Of a DNA stretch of 64,000 bases, positions 51,408 through 62,044 are shown piece after piece; position 1 is the stretch's first letter; each line of letters begins with the position of its first letter. The position numbers and the translations under genes were made by a program. The stretch spans positions 14,043,537 through 14,107,536 of the forward strand of contig CP093829.1 of assembly GCA_033063855.1 (NCBI GenBank), in the 5' to 3' direction. Source of the DNA: Smittia aterrima. Lineage: Eukaryota > Arthropoda > Insecta > Diptera > Chironomidae. The notes under the pieces were generated by a model. That model saw only the letters and a list, made by a program, of their open reading frames with translations. It searched no databases and had not been told where the DNA came from.

Positions 51408-52023
51408 ATGTTGAAATCACGTGCGATGTTGAATTTATTTAAAATTAGCTCACGATCCATGAAAACGACAACGATTTATAGAAATGTGGAAGCCCTGAGT
51501 TCATCCGGAGGAAAACTCGCAATGCCGGTTCCAGAGGGTAGTGACAAGCCAGCTAATCCAAAGTTAGATTTAATCGTAAACCAAATCGCAACTCTAAATC
51601 TGCTGGAAGTCTCCGAGCTGTCATCGCTTTTGAAACGAAAATTGAATATTCCAGAAACTGCAATGATGCCAATGGGATTTGCTGGAGGCGTAGCATCTTC
51701 AGCTCCATGTAAAAACTCTCCTTATCATATTTAGTAATATCATATTCATAAGTAATCTTTTTTTAGCTGAAGAAGATGAAGAAGCTGCTGCTCCTAAAAA
51801 GGTTCAAACAGCGTTCAAAGTAAAGATGACAAAGTATGACGAAAAACAGAAGGTGGCTCTAATTAAAGAGATCAAAAATATTTTCGAGGGCATGAATCTT
51901 GTGCAAGCTAAGAAGTTCGTCGAGAGTGTACCAGCTTTGGTGAAGGAAGATATCTCGAAGGAAGAGGCCGAAAAGCTTAAAGAAACTCTTACAAAGATCG
52001 GTGCTATTATCGAAATTGAGTAA
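51408..52023 (+). CDS. mRpL12: Mitochondrial ribosomal protein bL12m
   Basis: Stalk protein of the mitochondrial large ribosomal subunit that recruits translation factors; it is also reported to contact mitochondrial RNA polymerase. Two exons, 51408-51708 and 51767-52023 (558 nt, 185 aa). The N-terminus is basic and Ser/Arg-rich with no acidic residues (mitochondrial targeting). Next is the L7/L12 dimerisation region (KLDLIVNQIATLNLLEVSEL), an acidic/Ala hinge (SEEDEEAAAPKK) and the C-terminal domain (YDEKQKVALIKEIKNI to the end). Size matches the family. A forward AATAAA at 52071-52076 is the likely 3' signal. Confidence 0.94.
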
Positions 52024-52397
52024 AGGACTTAAGCAAAGTCATTAGCAATTAAACAACCTTATGTTAGATGAATAAAATAAAGATTGAAAAACATAATTTC
52101 GTATTTTTTTTTTCGTTGTTTCATGTTTTAGAACTGATGTTATAAGGTTTTCTCGATCCGAAGCCAATGTTTCAAAAATATTTTGTAAAATATTTTTCCC
52201 CGAAAATAAAATCTTTAACTAAGTCTAAATTAGTTGCAACTACCTGAATTCGGTGCATAAAGTCCTAAAGTTTCAGGTGATAAAGTGAAAGCATCGCGAA
52301 AGTGACGTGAAACAACGAAAAACTTTATAAAAACAATTGTTAATTGTTTGGGTGGCAAAATTCTTCAATCATCATCAAACATCAAATTTTAGATCAG
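52024..52397 (+). other. Spacer between mRpL12 and first MADF-BESS gene
   Basis: 374 bp holding the mRpL12 3' end (AATAAA at 52071-52076) and the leader of the next gene. An acceptor-like ATTTTAG sits at 52386-52392, a few bases before the ATG at 52398, so a non-coding first exon is possible. Confidence 0.5.
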
Positions 52398-53378
52398 ATG
52401 CATAACGTAACCATAGATCAAATCGAGAGAAACAAGCAGCTGATCCAGTTGGTGAAGGGCTATCCCCAAATATATAATCATGATCCCGCTCAGCAACGAA
52501 GCGGTGAATCTGCTGAAGAGATCTGGGCGAAAATTGGACAAGAGCTTCAAGAAACACGTAAGAAACATTTCATTTAACCCGCGAACGTTTTAATAATAAA
52601 CATTTCTTCAATGCTAGCCGACTCATGCAAAAAAAAGTGGCGGTTGTTGAGATCCTCATTGATTCGTTACATCAAAGTTTTCAAAGACAAGGCAACATCC
52701 AAGGGCAATCGTTATCGTCCTTATTACTTACTGGAGTCAATGGATTTCCTTCTCCCATTCATTGATGACAAAAGTATAATTCGCAAAGTCAAGCCCATAA
52801 TTAAATCGCCACAGCAAGCCACAACAGTCACTTTGGTGAAGAAAGCCCGTCCCGAGGAAGAAACAATATTATACACAACCAATGCAGCTCCGAGCACAAT
52901 TACTTATAGCGTGCAAACCGTTGCCTCATCGAGCAAGGACTCAACGACGCAAGAGCTTAAAGCAGACGTTCAACAACAAACCCAGGATATTCAACAGTTT
53001 TATAATCACGCAGGTGTTAAGATTATCGGCGAAGATTATATAACGACATATCCATCGGGTGAGCAGCTGATTTACCAGACAACAAGTGACCAAACCGTTG
53101 AAGAGATTCAACAACAACAGCAACAAGAATGCATGCAGCAACATGAGTCGGAACAAAATGAGAGTATCCAGCAAGATTCGAAACAGCAGCTTACTAATGC
53201 CACCATTATTCCGATTCCCAACGTTAGTAACATTTTTTCGAGCACAAACCCGAACGAAGCAAGTGATCTATACTTTCTCATTGGTCTTTTGCCTGATTTC
53301 CGCAATCTCTCACATGATACGAAACGTAAAGTAAAAATTGGAATACTGAAGCTACTTGATGATGCAGTCTCGAACTAA
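52398..53378 (+). CDS. MADF-BESS domain protein 1
   Basis: Likely DNA-binding or chromatin-associated regulator of the Adf-1-like MADF-BESS family, much expanded in insects. Two exons, 52398-52557 and 52618-53378 (921 nt, 306 aa). The MADF domain is at about residues 8-100 (NKQLIQLVKGYPQIY, then DSCKKKWRLLRSSLIRYIK, closing with YYLLESMDFLLPF). A Gln/Thr/Ser-rich linker follows, then a C-terminal BESS motif at about 265-303 (DLYFLIGLLPDFRNL and KVKIGILKLLDDAV). The start is the first ATG; the frame is open upstream but lacks ATG. It is followed by a paralogue about 560 bp downstream, inside TMEM42. The specific target is unknown. Confidence 0.85.
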
Positions 53379-53663
53379 TTCTGCGAACTAAGCTGAAAGG
53401 TGAATGCAAAACTCAACGCAGCATCGAACGCATAAAATTTTTATTATTGTTTTACGCTCCTACTTTCAACGACGCTACATTGTAACAACGTTCACCTCCC
53501 GTAGAATAACATAAACAAAATTTAAGTTGTTGGAAGCGCTTCGTCCGCAAGGAAAACCTCTTACTTCTATTTTTCACTTGACATAAAACATCATACTCGA
53601 TAAGACGAGTTTTTCTCTTTAAATGTAGAATTGAAGTTACAAAGACTAAATAAAAGGGTGACG

Positions 53664-55335
53664 ATGAAGAATCATTATTTCTACTCGATCATGTCGGGCT
53701 TAGCAGGCAGTTTCGGATCATTTTTTGGAAAAATGATGACATTTAGCGCTGAGAAATCGGTAAAAACGACTGCATTTTTTGTAAGGTTATTCTGATGTTT
53801 CATGTTGTTTCATTTTCATTGTTGCGTAGTCCGACATTTTTCTGTGTCGCTTGGTGGTCGAAATTTCTAAAAAACGCTAAAACTCGAAATTTGCGAATTA
53901 AAAGTGAGTTCAAAGGCAAAAGATAATTATACTAAGATGTATCAAGTGACCGCGTCACAAACCGAGCAGAATATTAAACTGGTGAGAGCAACAATAATAA
54001 TAATATCAAAAAAAAAAACTAAAAAAATATTTTTTAGATTTCGATAGTGAAGAAAAATCGTTGCTTATATGATCACAATGATCCCAACTACAAGAATTCA
54101 GTTTTTGTTGACAGAGGTTGGCAAGAAGTATCAAAGGAGTTTGGAGAAAGCATCAGCGACTGTAAAAAGAAATGGAGACACCTCCGCTCAAGCCTTTCAA
54201 GATATATAAAAAGCAGCAAAGATGAGTTGAAGAACAAGAACAACAAACTCAAGCCGTACTATCTATTGACACACATGAACTTCTTAGTGCCGTACACTAA
54301 AACCCTCGATACAAAAACAGATACTGTAGTGTGCAATAAGTTTGAACCGCCCGATGAAAATCAAGAAAACCAAGTGTACGATGAAGACATGAAAGCGGAA
54401 GAGGATCCGACTTCATTTGAACATGAAATTATTCAAGATGAAGATTCTCACGAGATGGAAGGAAATATCGTCTATGAAGCTTATGAGATTCAAGAGCAGA
54501 TTCCCACGTCATCTTCTGCAACGGCTCAACCTCAAGCTAAATCACAAATTACGCTTGTGCGTTCTTCGAACAATAATCAGAGTACTGTCCAGCAGATACC
54601 ATTGTCTATCAACACAATGTCGTCTCCAACGAAAGCACAAACCCTCCAACTAAATTCATCACAAATCTCTCAATTTCAACAGCAGCAGTCACAAATTCAA
54701 ACTCAGTCCACACTTCCACTTCAAAACACAATGATTCCTATTCCTGATGACAGCGCTGATCTAAACTTCTTCCTCGCTCTCTTGCCTGACATTAAAATCA
54801 TGAATCAAGAGCAAAAAAGGAAGCTGCGAATTGGAACCCTCAAGTTAATTGATGATATATTATCATCAAATACAAATTAATTAAAATATTATTTTAGAAT
54901 TTTAACAATAAAAAATTGACACAGTTAGTTTAATTATTGAGTGTTCATTCAAACTTTAATGCAATTTATTTTCAAAAGAGATTAATTTTCCTATTTATGT
55001 TACAGGAGACATCAATATTTCAAAAAGGAGTTTTCTTAATTTTGATGCTCATTTCTAACGCCATGGTGATGAGGTACAAATCTACCTTCTTGGATACAAT
55101 CTTATTAATAACTTTTTTTAAATTTGAAAGGTATTTTGTTAAAGGACTACATTCAACTTCATCCAGTACTTTAGTCCCAACGGTTATTTCAACCGCATCA
55201 AATTTCATCGTCTCAGCATTTCTTGGAACTCTGATTTTTGACGACAAAACTAATCTAGCTTTCTGGATAGGAGGCTCAATGATTTTTGCCGGACTTTTTT
55301 GCATAATTTCTGAAGAAGAAAATAAAAAGAAATAA
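53664..55335 (+). CDS. TMEM42-like membrane protein with a nested gene in intron 1
   Basis: Small multi-pass protein of the TMEM42 / EamA-like group, related to drug-metabolite transporter half-units; function unknown. Three exons, 53664-53759, 55006-55073 and 55131-55335 (369 nt, 122 aa; human TMEM42 about 159). Exon 1 encodes a Gly-rich first helix (MSGLAGSFGSFFGKMM) that aligns with the human first helix. Exon 2 gives VFLILMLISNAMVM. Exon 3 gives the most conserved block (TASNFIVSAFLGTLIF, then GGSMIFAGLFCII). Intron 1 (1246 bp) contains a complete MADF-BESS gene on the same strand. Intron 2 is 57 bp, lacks an in-frame stop and is a multiple of three. The stop codon lies inside AATAAA (55331-55336). 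It converges with the PXA-RGS gene, with 65 bp between stop codons. Confidence 0.8.
53937..54880 (+). CDS. MADF-BESS domain protein 2, nested in TMEM42 intron
   Basis: Second member of the tandem MADF-BESS pair. Two exons, 53937-53981 and 54038-54880 (888 nt, 295 aa). The MADF domain is at about residues 9-100 (NIKLISIVKKNRCLYDH, ISDCKKKWRHLRSSLSRYIK, YYLLTHMNFLVPY). The middle is acidic and then Gln/Ser/Thr-rich, with a C-terminal BESS motif (DLNFFLALLPDIKIM and KLRIGTLKLIDDIL). The paralogy to the gene at 52398 is clear from the shared CKKKWR-LRSSL-RYIK block and the MIPIP/IIPIP segment before BESS, but the introns differ in place and phase. It has its own AATAAA at 54907-54912, so it is an independent unit within the TMEM42 intron. 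Confidence 0.85.
54907..54912 (+). terminator. Polyadenylation signal of nested MADF-BESS gene
   Basis: AATAAA 27 bases after the stop codon at 54880, inside TMEM42 intron 1. It would have to be ignored in full-length TMEM42 transcripts. Confidence 0.5.
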
Positions 55336-55336
55336 A
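55331..55336 (+). terminator. AATAAA containing the TMEM42-like stop codon
   Basis: The TAA stop (55333-55335) is part of an AATAAA hexamer. Another AATAAA lies at 55321-55326. On the minus strand, AATAAA signals for the facing gene are at 55393-55398 and 55350-55355, so both 3' ends crowd into the 65-bp spacer. Confidence 0.45.
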
Positions 55337-55400
55337 ATACAAAATAATTTTTATTAGAAATTTGACATTCAACAAGTTTGTCATGATTTCGATTTATTAG

Positions 55401-57641
55401 TTAATTTTGGCCATTATTATCAACGTCTGAAAAGAAGTCAGCGGTAATAACATCAATTAAACAATACACTAAATGCTTGTTGAGAACAGGATTTTGCAGG
55501 AATGATAGAATCTTAGTAAGGTTCTTGTTGACATTCTTTATCCGGTCACAAGCAAGTTCTTTTCGTTTGGTGAGTTCGTCATTGCTTAAAGTTTGTTGTG
55601 GGGTTGTGTCAAATATCTTTTCTTCAAGTTCATTAATGATTCTAGTTAAAACTGGTTTTCCGAATATCGAATGAATGAGTCCAGCAATTTGTTCACGAAT
55701 AAGTTTTTCAGCATCAGGAAGAATTTTCAGGAATCCAAGGAAAATTCTTAAGATAATTTTATGAACGTTAAGTATTGATGCTAAAAAGTAAATTGCACTG
55801 TCCACGGATGATTTAATATTAGGCACCCTCATGAAATCATTAATATTTTCCTTTCCAGACAAGTCGAAAAGATTCTTGTAAAGTTCGACGTTACCTTGAT
55901 TCAGTTTCTGTTTCAAATATCTGTTAGCCTCTTCTTGAGTAGTTTGAGTTGAAGCAATGTCCTCGCCAATATCTGCTTCTTGCTCAATAGATTGAAAGAA
56001 AGCTTGTGTGAAACTATCCAAATCTTGACCCCGCTCCTTTCTTAGTTTCACCGCCACGGAATTATAATAGCTTGAATGTCCTAATGGGTGATCAAGTGCA
56101 TCCCAAATAGGGATTTCTGTTGCTTCCAAGCCTTCAACTGGACGAACTGTTATGACACTTTTAAGTTTGGTAGAAAATTTTTGTTGGTGACCAAAAACGT
56201 CGATAACATCATGTGGTTCTGGAATGTTTGATGCCTGAATGTCCTTTCCATATATAAATTCAAAGTATTCAGAACTTCTGATAAATTCGTTTCTCCATTT
56301 AGCTTCAAGAACTTGTCTCGCATGATCATGTGATTTGAATAAATCGCTCGGCTTTTCTGATAAACTGTCGTCTTGAAATAAATGGTCTTGATAAAACTTT
56401 AGCAGCTGCTCTGATCTTTTTTGCAGCTCTGAAAGCCTTACAGGGTCGCACACGACGCTCGGTTTGTCCAGTTCGGAATTTAAATGTTCAACATCTAAGT
56501 AGAATTTAAGGATATCAATATCACTATTGTTCCTACTCTTCAGATGCTGCATGAAACTGTAAAGCTTGTCTTGGTCTTTGAGAAAGTTTCCATCGATATA
56601 TTGTTCGCCTTTATCCTCGCAGTCTTCGTTCATTAAGTTGATCTTAAATCGATTTAAAAAATTCTCAAGAAGCACAACATTCTTCTCTGCACGTCTTTCT
56701 TTGCTCTCATTTTGAACTTTCTGGTTAGTGGCTAGTATCACAAGGAAGTTTATAGTTGCTGGATCAGCAATGACATCCGTTAATGGCAAAAGCACAGAAG
56801 AAGTAAAAATTTCTTGTACAAGAATTTTTATCACTTCACAATCAACATTCTTAAATGATGAATTAACTCGCAAGAGTCGCTTTGATAATGATCGCAAAAA
56901 TTCTATTTCTGATCTTCGGTCGAAAACTGCAGGATGAATAGGATTTGCGTTGTCAATGAAAACTTTTACTTGTTCAGCATTCTGTGATGAATTATCATGT
57001 GGGATTATTCGTTCGAGGCTTTCAAAGTGCGAGTAAATGACAGGAAACAGTTTCTCGATTACCAGTTGCGAAATATCAAGCTAAAATAAGAGAAATGTAA
57101 AATTGATTTCTAATTTACAATAAAATCTTACTGTTTTTAAACGGATTGCGAAGTTTCTCATTGTATCTGTTATCTCCAGCTTGATATTCCAAATGAATGC
57201 TTCATCTTTTGTTATATTTGAGTACCAGTTGCTAATAAATTTTGTTATGATTCTATTGAAGAAGCTTTCAATGGCTGCATCAAGCTCTTTGTCGATTTCT
57301 ACTACTCCTTCGTCCGTTTCAGGCTTGTTCGAATAAATACGACCAAACGTTAGCGAAAAAATTGACGTCACAAGATATTGCACTTTTAATTTTGCTTCAT
57401 CATTATGTTGCATTAGAGTTGATAAAACGAAAGCACCTGAAAATGTCAACAATACCAATGACCCAAATATCCATCTGAAAAAAGGAAAACAACATTTAAA
57501 ATCTATTGCTTTTATTTTCCTTTGAATAAAAACTTACCCGAAACAAAAGTTGATAACACAAATTATAATTGAAGCAAATAATAACTGAGTTGAAGTGTTG
57601 TCCTTTAAAATTGCCTTAAAATAAATGTCGAACAAATTCAT
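55401..57641 (-). CDS. PXA-RGS-nexin-C membrane protein (SNX13/14/25-like, no PX domain found)
   Basis: Relative of the ER-anchored sorting nexins SNX13/14/25 (fly Snazarus), which tether ER to endolysosomes or lipid droplets. Three exons on the minus strand: 57538-57641, 57132-57474 and 55401-57080 (2127 nt, 708 aa). Two hydrophobic segments at about residues 18-55 (LLFASIIICVINFCF; WIFGSLVLLTFSGAFV) form an N-terminal hairpin anchor. A PXA-like region spans about 65-275, and an RGS-like helical domain about 315-440 (ILKFYLDVEHLNSEL, WRNEFIRSSEYFEFIYG). The C-terminus resembles nexin-C (LQNPVLNKHLVYCLIDVI). Between RGS and nexin-C I see no PX fold or its RRYSDF-type motif, and the protein is shorter than the usual ~840-970 aa. 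Function by family only. Confidence 0.72.
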
Positions 57642-57767
57642 TTCTATTTTATTTTTGTACTTTTCCTTCGTTACTCCGACTTCCGACTTTTGTAGCGGAA
57701 TACTTCAAATAAGACCGTTAAACCCTACAATTCTCAAAGAAGAATTTTAGTTAAAAAATTACATTAA

Positions 57768-59189
57768 CTATTTATTTCTTAATATAAACCATTTAACAAC
57801 AGATCCAATAAAGAATATTGCAGCTAAAACTACAAAATAGCTGCCAAAGACCAGGAATTGCCCTCTTGGGGAGAGCTCAAATCCTGATTCAGAAATTACA
57901 ACGATAGTTAAGATGGTTTGAATGACTAAAGCAAATAATGTGTTAATTCCGAAAATAAGAGCAAAACTGTCATCAGCTAAGTTTTTTGCAACTGTGGCAC
58001 TGGCAAGCGTTATCATAAACATGTAGACGACTCCAAAGAGAACATACATCGAATATGACACCCAAATTTGGGAAGTAATTGATGAAACTATAATCATAAT
58101 TCCCTCTAACAATGAGCACACAGTAAGAATCCATAGATCAAACTTTTCAAATTTCTCACTAGATATAAAGCCAGCAACAAGACAACTGATTGCGCCGAAT
58201 AGAGTTAAAGCTGCTTCGACCGCACCGTTAAAAAAATTCTCTTGGTCAGGATCAATGTCTTTCCACAAAATTTGTACGTAGCTTTGAATTTGTAGAAATC
58301 CTCCCATCGCCAGTGACCACCATAAACTCCACACTAAAACAGTTTTGTTTGAATAAGCTTGAATAAAATGATCCCACAATAGCGTTCTTGCTCGCGTCCA
58401 TGAGAATTTCGGTTTTTGTTCTTTTGATTCAATACTGTTAGAGTTGGAAAAAGTCTCAGTTGTCGGTGGCGAATCATTTACAGGACTGCTGGACTCATAA
58501 CTCCACATGTAAATACTGATCCCAACTGATGGTAAAGTTAAAGCTATACACAAGGAAAAAAGTTGAGCTAAAAAAAGAAAAGATATTAACTGTAAAAGTC
58601 ATGTTTCTGAGATATTGAAAACTTACCTCCCAGAGAAATGTAATTGAGCTGTCGCAAATCCATCAAGTCATAAGAAACTAAAATTTGTGCAAGAACACTA
58701 GCGATGAATCGTCCGGAGAGCAATGACGCTCTTGTATGTCCTGTAACTTTTTGGTATTTTTCTCTTGAGATCTTGGAATACAAATACGTGTAATAGGCTA
58801 CTTCAGCTGCCATAAAGAACCCATAGCATAGTTGAACCAAATATAAACCTTCTATTGACGAAGTCCATAACAGTAAAGACCACAAAACAAGTCCAATGAG
58901 TGCTGATGCGATGATGATTGGTTTATATCTAAATAAAAACGTTTATTGCTGTTTACTCTACAATAGAATCTTCAAACCTGAGTATGTCTGTAACAAGGAA
59001 CACAATGCAAAGCTGGCCGAGATAACTGTAAGTGCCGATTGGATAAATATCGCGATTCACTTGCTCTGACGTAATGTTTCTCCATGTCTCGTCTGATAGG
59101 AATTCCGTAACAAAAGGCTCTGAAGGACGAAACTCTCGGAAAAACCCGAAAGAGCATAACAACAAAGAGATTTTCAGCCACGATTTCAT
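57768..59189 (-). CDS. SLC19-family vitamin transporter (thiamine / reduced folate carrier-like)
   Basis: Plasma-membrane facilitator of the SLC19 family, whose members carry thiamine or reduced folates. Three exons on the minus strand: 58978-59189, 58627-58928 and 57768-58567 (1314 nt, 437 aa; human SLC19A2/3 are about 497). Signature motifs: FGFFREFRPSEPFVTEFL in TM1, IYPIGTYSYL before TM2, MAAEVAYYTYLYSKI in TM4, LVWSLWWSLAMGGF in TM7 and FALIFGINTLFALVIQTILT in TM11. The long central cytosolic loop is shorter than in human. The ATG at 59189 follows a leader with tandem GATA sites; upstream in-frame codons lack ATG. An AATAAA overlaps the TAG stop. Thiamine versus folate specificity cannot be told from motifs alone. 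Confidence 0.92.
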
Positions 59190-60003
59190 ATTGGCCACTT
59201 GATTTCACAAGCACTTTATCTTATCGTCGACATCTAAGCAATTTTAATAAAGCGTTAAACACATGTGTTCACCAAATGTCTAGCCAGACGACTGAAAAAT
59301 CTTCACTCGATTGTTCAATGTTTTTATTCTCTCCGCTCTCACGTTTTTCACTTTCCATTCACAATTTGATTGCATTTGATTGATTTGACTTCACGTTAAA
59401 AATAGTTTGATACGAAAAGCTTGTTCCACCAACGATGATGGTTAATCTTATAGTTTTAAAACGAGAAACAAAAAAGTCACTTTACTGCCAATTTATTAAT
59501 TAAAACTGATGCGCAATCATTTTGCGCAATATATACGGGCGCCATTATATAAACAAAAATTGTCAAGAAGAAAGATATTATTAATTGAAATATAAACATT
59601 TCATATGGAAACTATTAGTTGCCTGTCCAAATTATCTCTGGAATTTCTTTTTCATTCATTGTTGTCTTAACGTCAAAATCTGATAAAATATTACAGAACC
59701 TTCAACTTTCATTCAGCTGCAAACGTTTTCAAACACGTCGTGACTTCAAACACGTTTGAGATGATAAAATTTTCAATGCCGGCAGCCAATTCTGTGTGAA
59801 CAATTCCTTGACACAAAACATTTGAAATTCCAATTTTGGTCTATTTAAATTTCAAAACCTGAAATCTTTTTTCATAAATTTAATACTTTTATTCTATGTC
59901 GTCTCAGTTACGTTTAAGTTCATATGCTCTTTATATTAATGAGAAAATATTTTTTATCTACATTCAATTTTAAGTTTACGAATATTTTGTGTGTTTCATA
60001 AAT
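59190..60003. other. Spacer with SLC19 promoter and ENT4 3' end
   Basis: 814 bp without coding signal. On the minus strand GATAAGATAA (59216-59225) lies 27-36 bases upstream of the SLC19 ATG. A reverse AATAAA at 59888-59893 is a possible signal for the ENT4-like gene. The rest is AT-rich and unremarkable. Confidence 0.5.
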
Positions 60004-62044
60004 TTAATTTTCATTGAATGACGTGCTGTTAAGACCTAAACTTGTAGAATTCAAGAAACTGGATAGTGTCGTGACTTCAAAAGATGTTTCAGATGTTGTT
60101 GACATGATCGTGGACGTGATAACTGAAATAAGTGTTGGCACAAGCTGAGTTGTCGTTGTATGGAGCATGGTTGTTGTCTCGATTTCGTCTGGCTTCTTCG
60201 CAACATATGGATATTGCAAACAAGGAAATGCAATAGGTGGTCCAAGCATATTTTCAAACACGTAACCCACCATAGATCCCGCGGTTAACCCAACCATATA
60301 GGATATTGTCATGATATTTCCGGCTAATTCCTTCAAAGGTGCTGCGACTTTTGCTGGAGCCAACAACATAGGAAGACTTCCAGCTAAACCATTCGAAACT
60401 CCCAAAGCAGCAGTGAAAAAGAATGCTGGAAATTCTCCTGAAATCGTAGGATTTCTTCGAGGAGCGACACAAAGCAAAAGAAGAGGAATAAGAACAGCAC
60501 GGAGACAGGACATAACAATCAACTGCCGTCGAGACCAAGCATATGGAACGGCCGCAAGAATTTTGCCCTAAAAGAAGTGCAGCGTTTTTAAAATAATTCG
60601 GAATAAAATGTTAAATTATTACCACCAGATCAGTTGTATTAAATGTAAACATAAGCAGGACGGGCATCCACGTTTTTAAGTTGCAAGAAATTATTTCCTG
60701 AATTGATAATTTTTTTTGGTAATTTCTTTTTGAAATATATCAGATCAACAATTTAACTAACCGATTCCAATCCTGGATAAAGAGCCAATGTGACACAGTA
60801 TGCCAAAGCGATAGATGTCATGTAGGGAAAAATTACTCTCGCCACCTTCATTCGTTCCTCCAAGCCATCCCTCAAGCGGCTAAAGCTTCGAAAGTTTGGT
60901 GTTGCTGATGATGACAAAACATGCTCCACTTTATAAGCTGTTCCATGAGCATTTCCAGTGGGCGATGACAGAACGTCGTGATTAAGTGTTGCTGTAACTG
61001 CGCTTGATGTCATTGAAGACTCACTCGAACGAATCAAAGATGATTCTACATTTGTGTCGCTTCCTCCGATAGGGTTTGATAGCTCATAAACGGGATTACT
61101 GAAACTTAAAGCAGGCTGAGCTGATATCGGTGGTGTGTCCAAATTAAGAACACCATAGAGTGAAGATCCATCAGGTTCCTGAAACTTTATGCAATTTCTT
61201 CATTAAGAAAAATCTTTCTAAATTTTTTATTTCTTACCTCATCAGGTCGAAGCACTATCTTTGATTGACAAGATTTTAGGTGATATCTGATGAAGGGCGA
61301 ATCGATTGTAATCACGTGGAGTATATAACTAAGTGCAATGTAAAACGTGGAAATGAGGAAAAATATAACAGTACTAATTTTGTCGCTTTGGATGAGAAGC
61401 TTTGTAAAAACTCTGTTTGTGCTGACAAGGAAGCCGGCGATGCTTTCGCCCGTCATCAGTGCTTGAGTATATTTCTTTTTCGGCAATAACGCGGCGAATC
61501 CATAAAAGGAGCTCTGTTGCACTGTCGCTCCGATCGCGACTAAACTAACTGCGGCTAAGTTGACCGAGTAAGCGGTCTGAGCTGAGAACAAGTGCCATGC
61601 CACTTCGCAGAGAGCAACGAAAATCAACGTCACAAATGATATTATATATCCTAGAAGAAATGAGAATAAAATGTCGTCTAAAAAAGACGATAATGAAAAA
61701 AACTTACCGAATAGAATTCTTACACGAAACGGAGCGATTGATAGGAAAATATTGTTTAACAAAACGGATGCAAAGGCAACGATAATGTAAGTGCAGCTCA
61801 GGTCAAGTTCAACTGAGCGCGTGGGAAATCTTTCGCTCCAATAATCTGAAGCTATGATAAAAGAGTTGTACGGGAGAACGAATCCTATTCCTGCTGTCAG
61901 AAGTGATAGATAGACAGTATTACGAGTATCTTTCGGTGTATTTGAATTAGAATGTTCGGGGCTAGAATCGGTGAAATTTCGAGCAGTGCTGCCTAGCGGC
62001 TCGTAGGTTCTAACATCATCAGTTAGCTCGATACCTTCCATCAT
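60004..62044 (-). CDS. Equilibrative nucleoside transporter, ENT4/PMAT type (SLC29A4-like)
   Basis: Eleven-helix transporter of the SLC29 family; vertebrate ENT4 moves monoamines, organic cations and adenosine. Five exons on the minus strand: 61708-62044, 61238-61650, 60762-61178, 60623-60697 and 60004-60567 (1806 nt, 601 aa; human ENT4 530). Signatures: GIGFVLPYNSFIIASDYW in TM1, QQSSFYGFAALLP in TM5, MTGESIAGFLVS, NTTDLVGKILAAVPY in TM7 and ELAGNIMTISYMVGLTAGS in TM10. A long Ser-rich cytosolic loop lies between TM6 and TM7. After the last helix comes an unusual Thr/Ser-rich tail of about 60 residues with N-S-T glycosylation sequons. ENT4 rather than ENT1-3 is inferred from TM1 and TM8 similarity. 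Confidence 0.88.
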
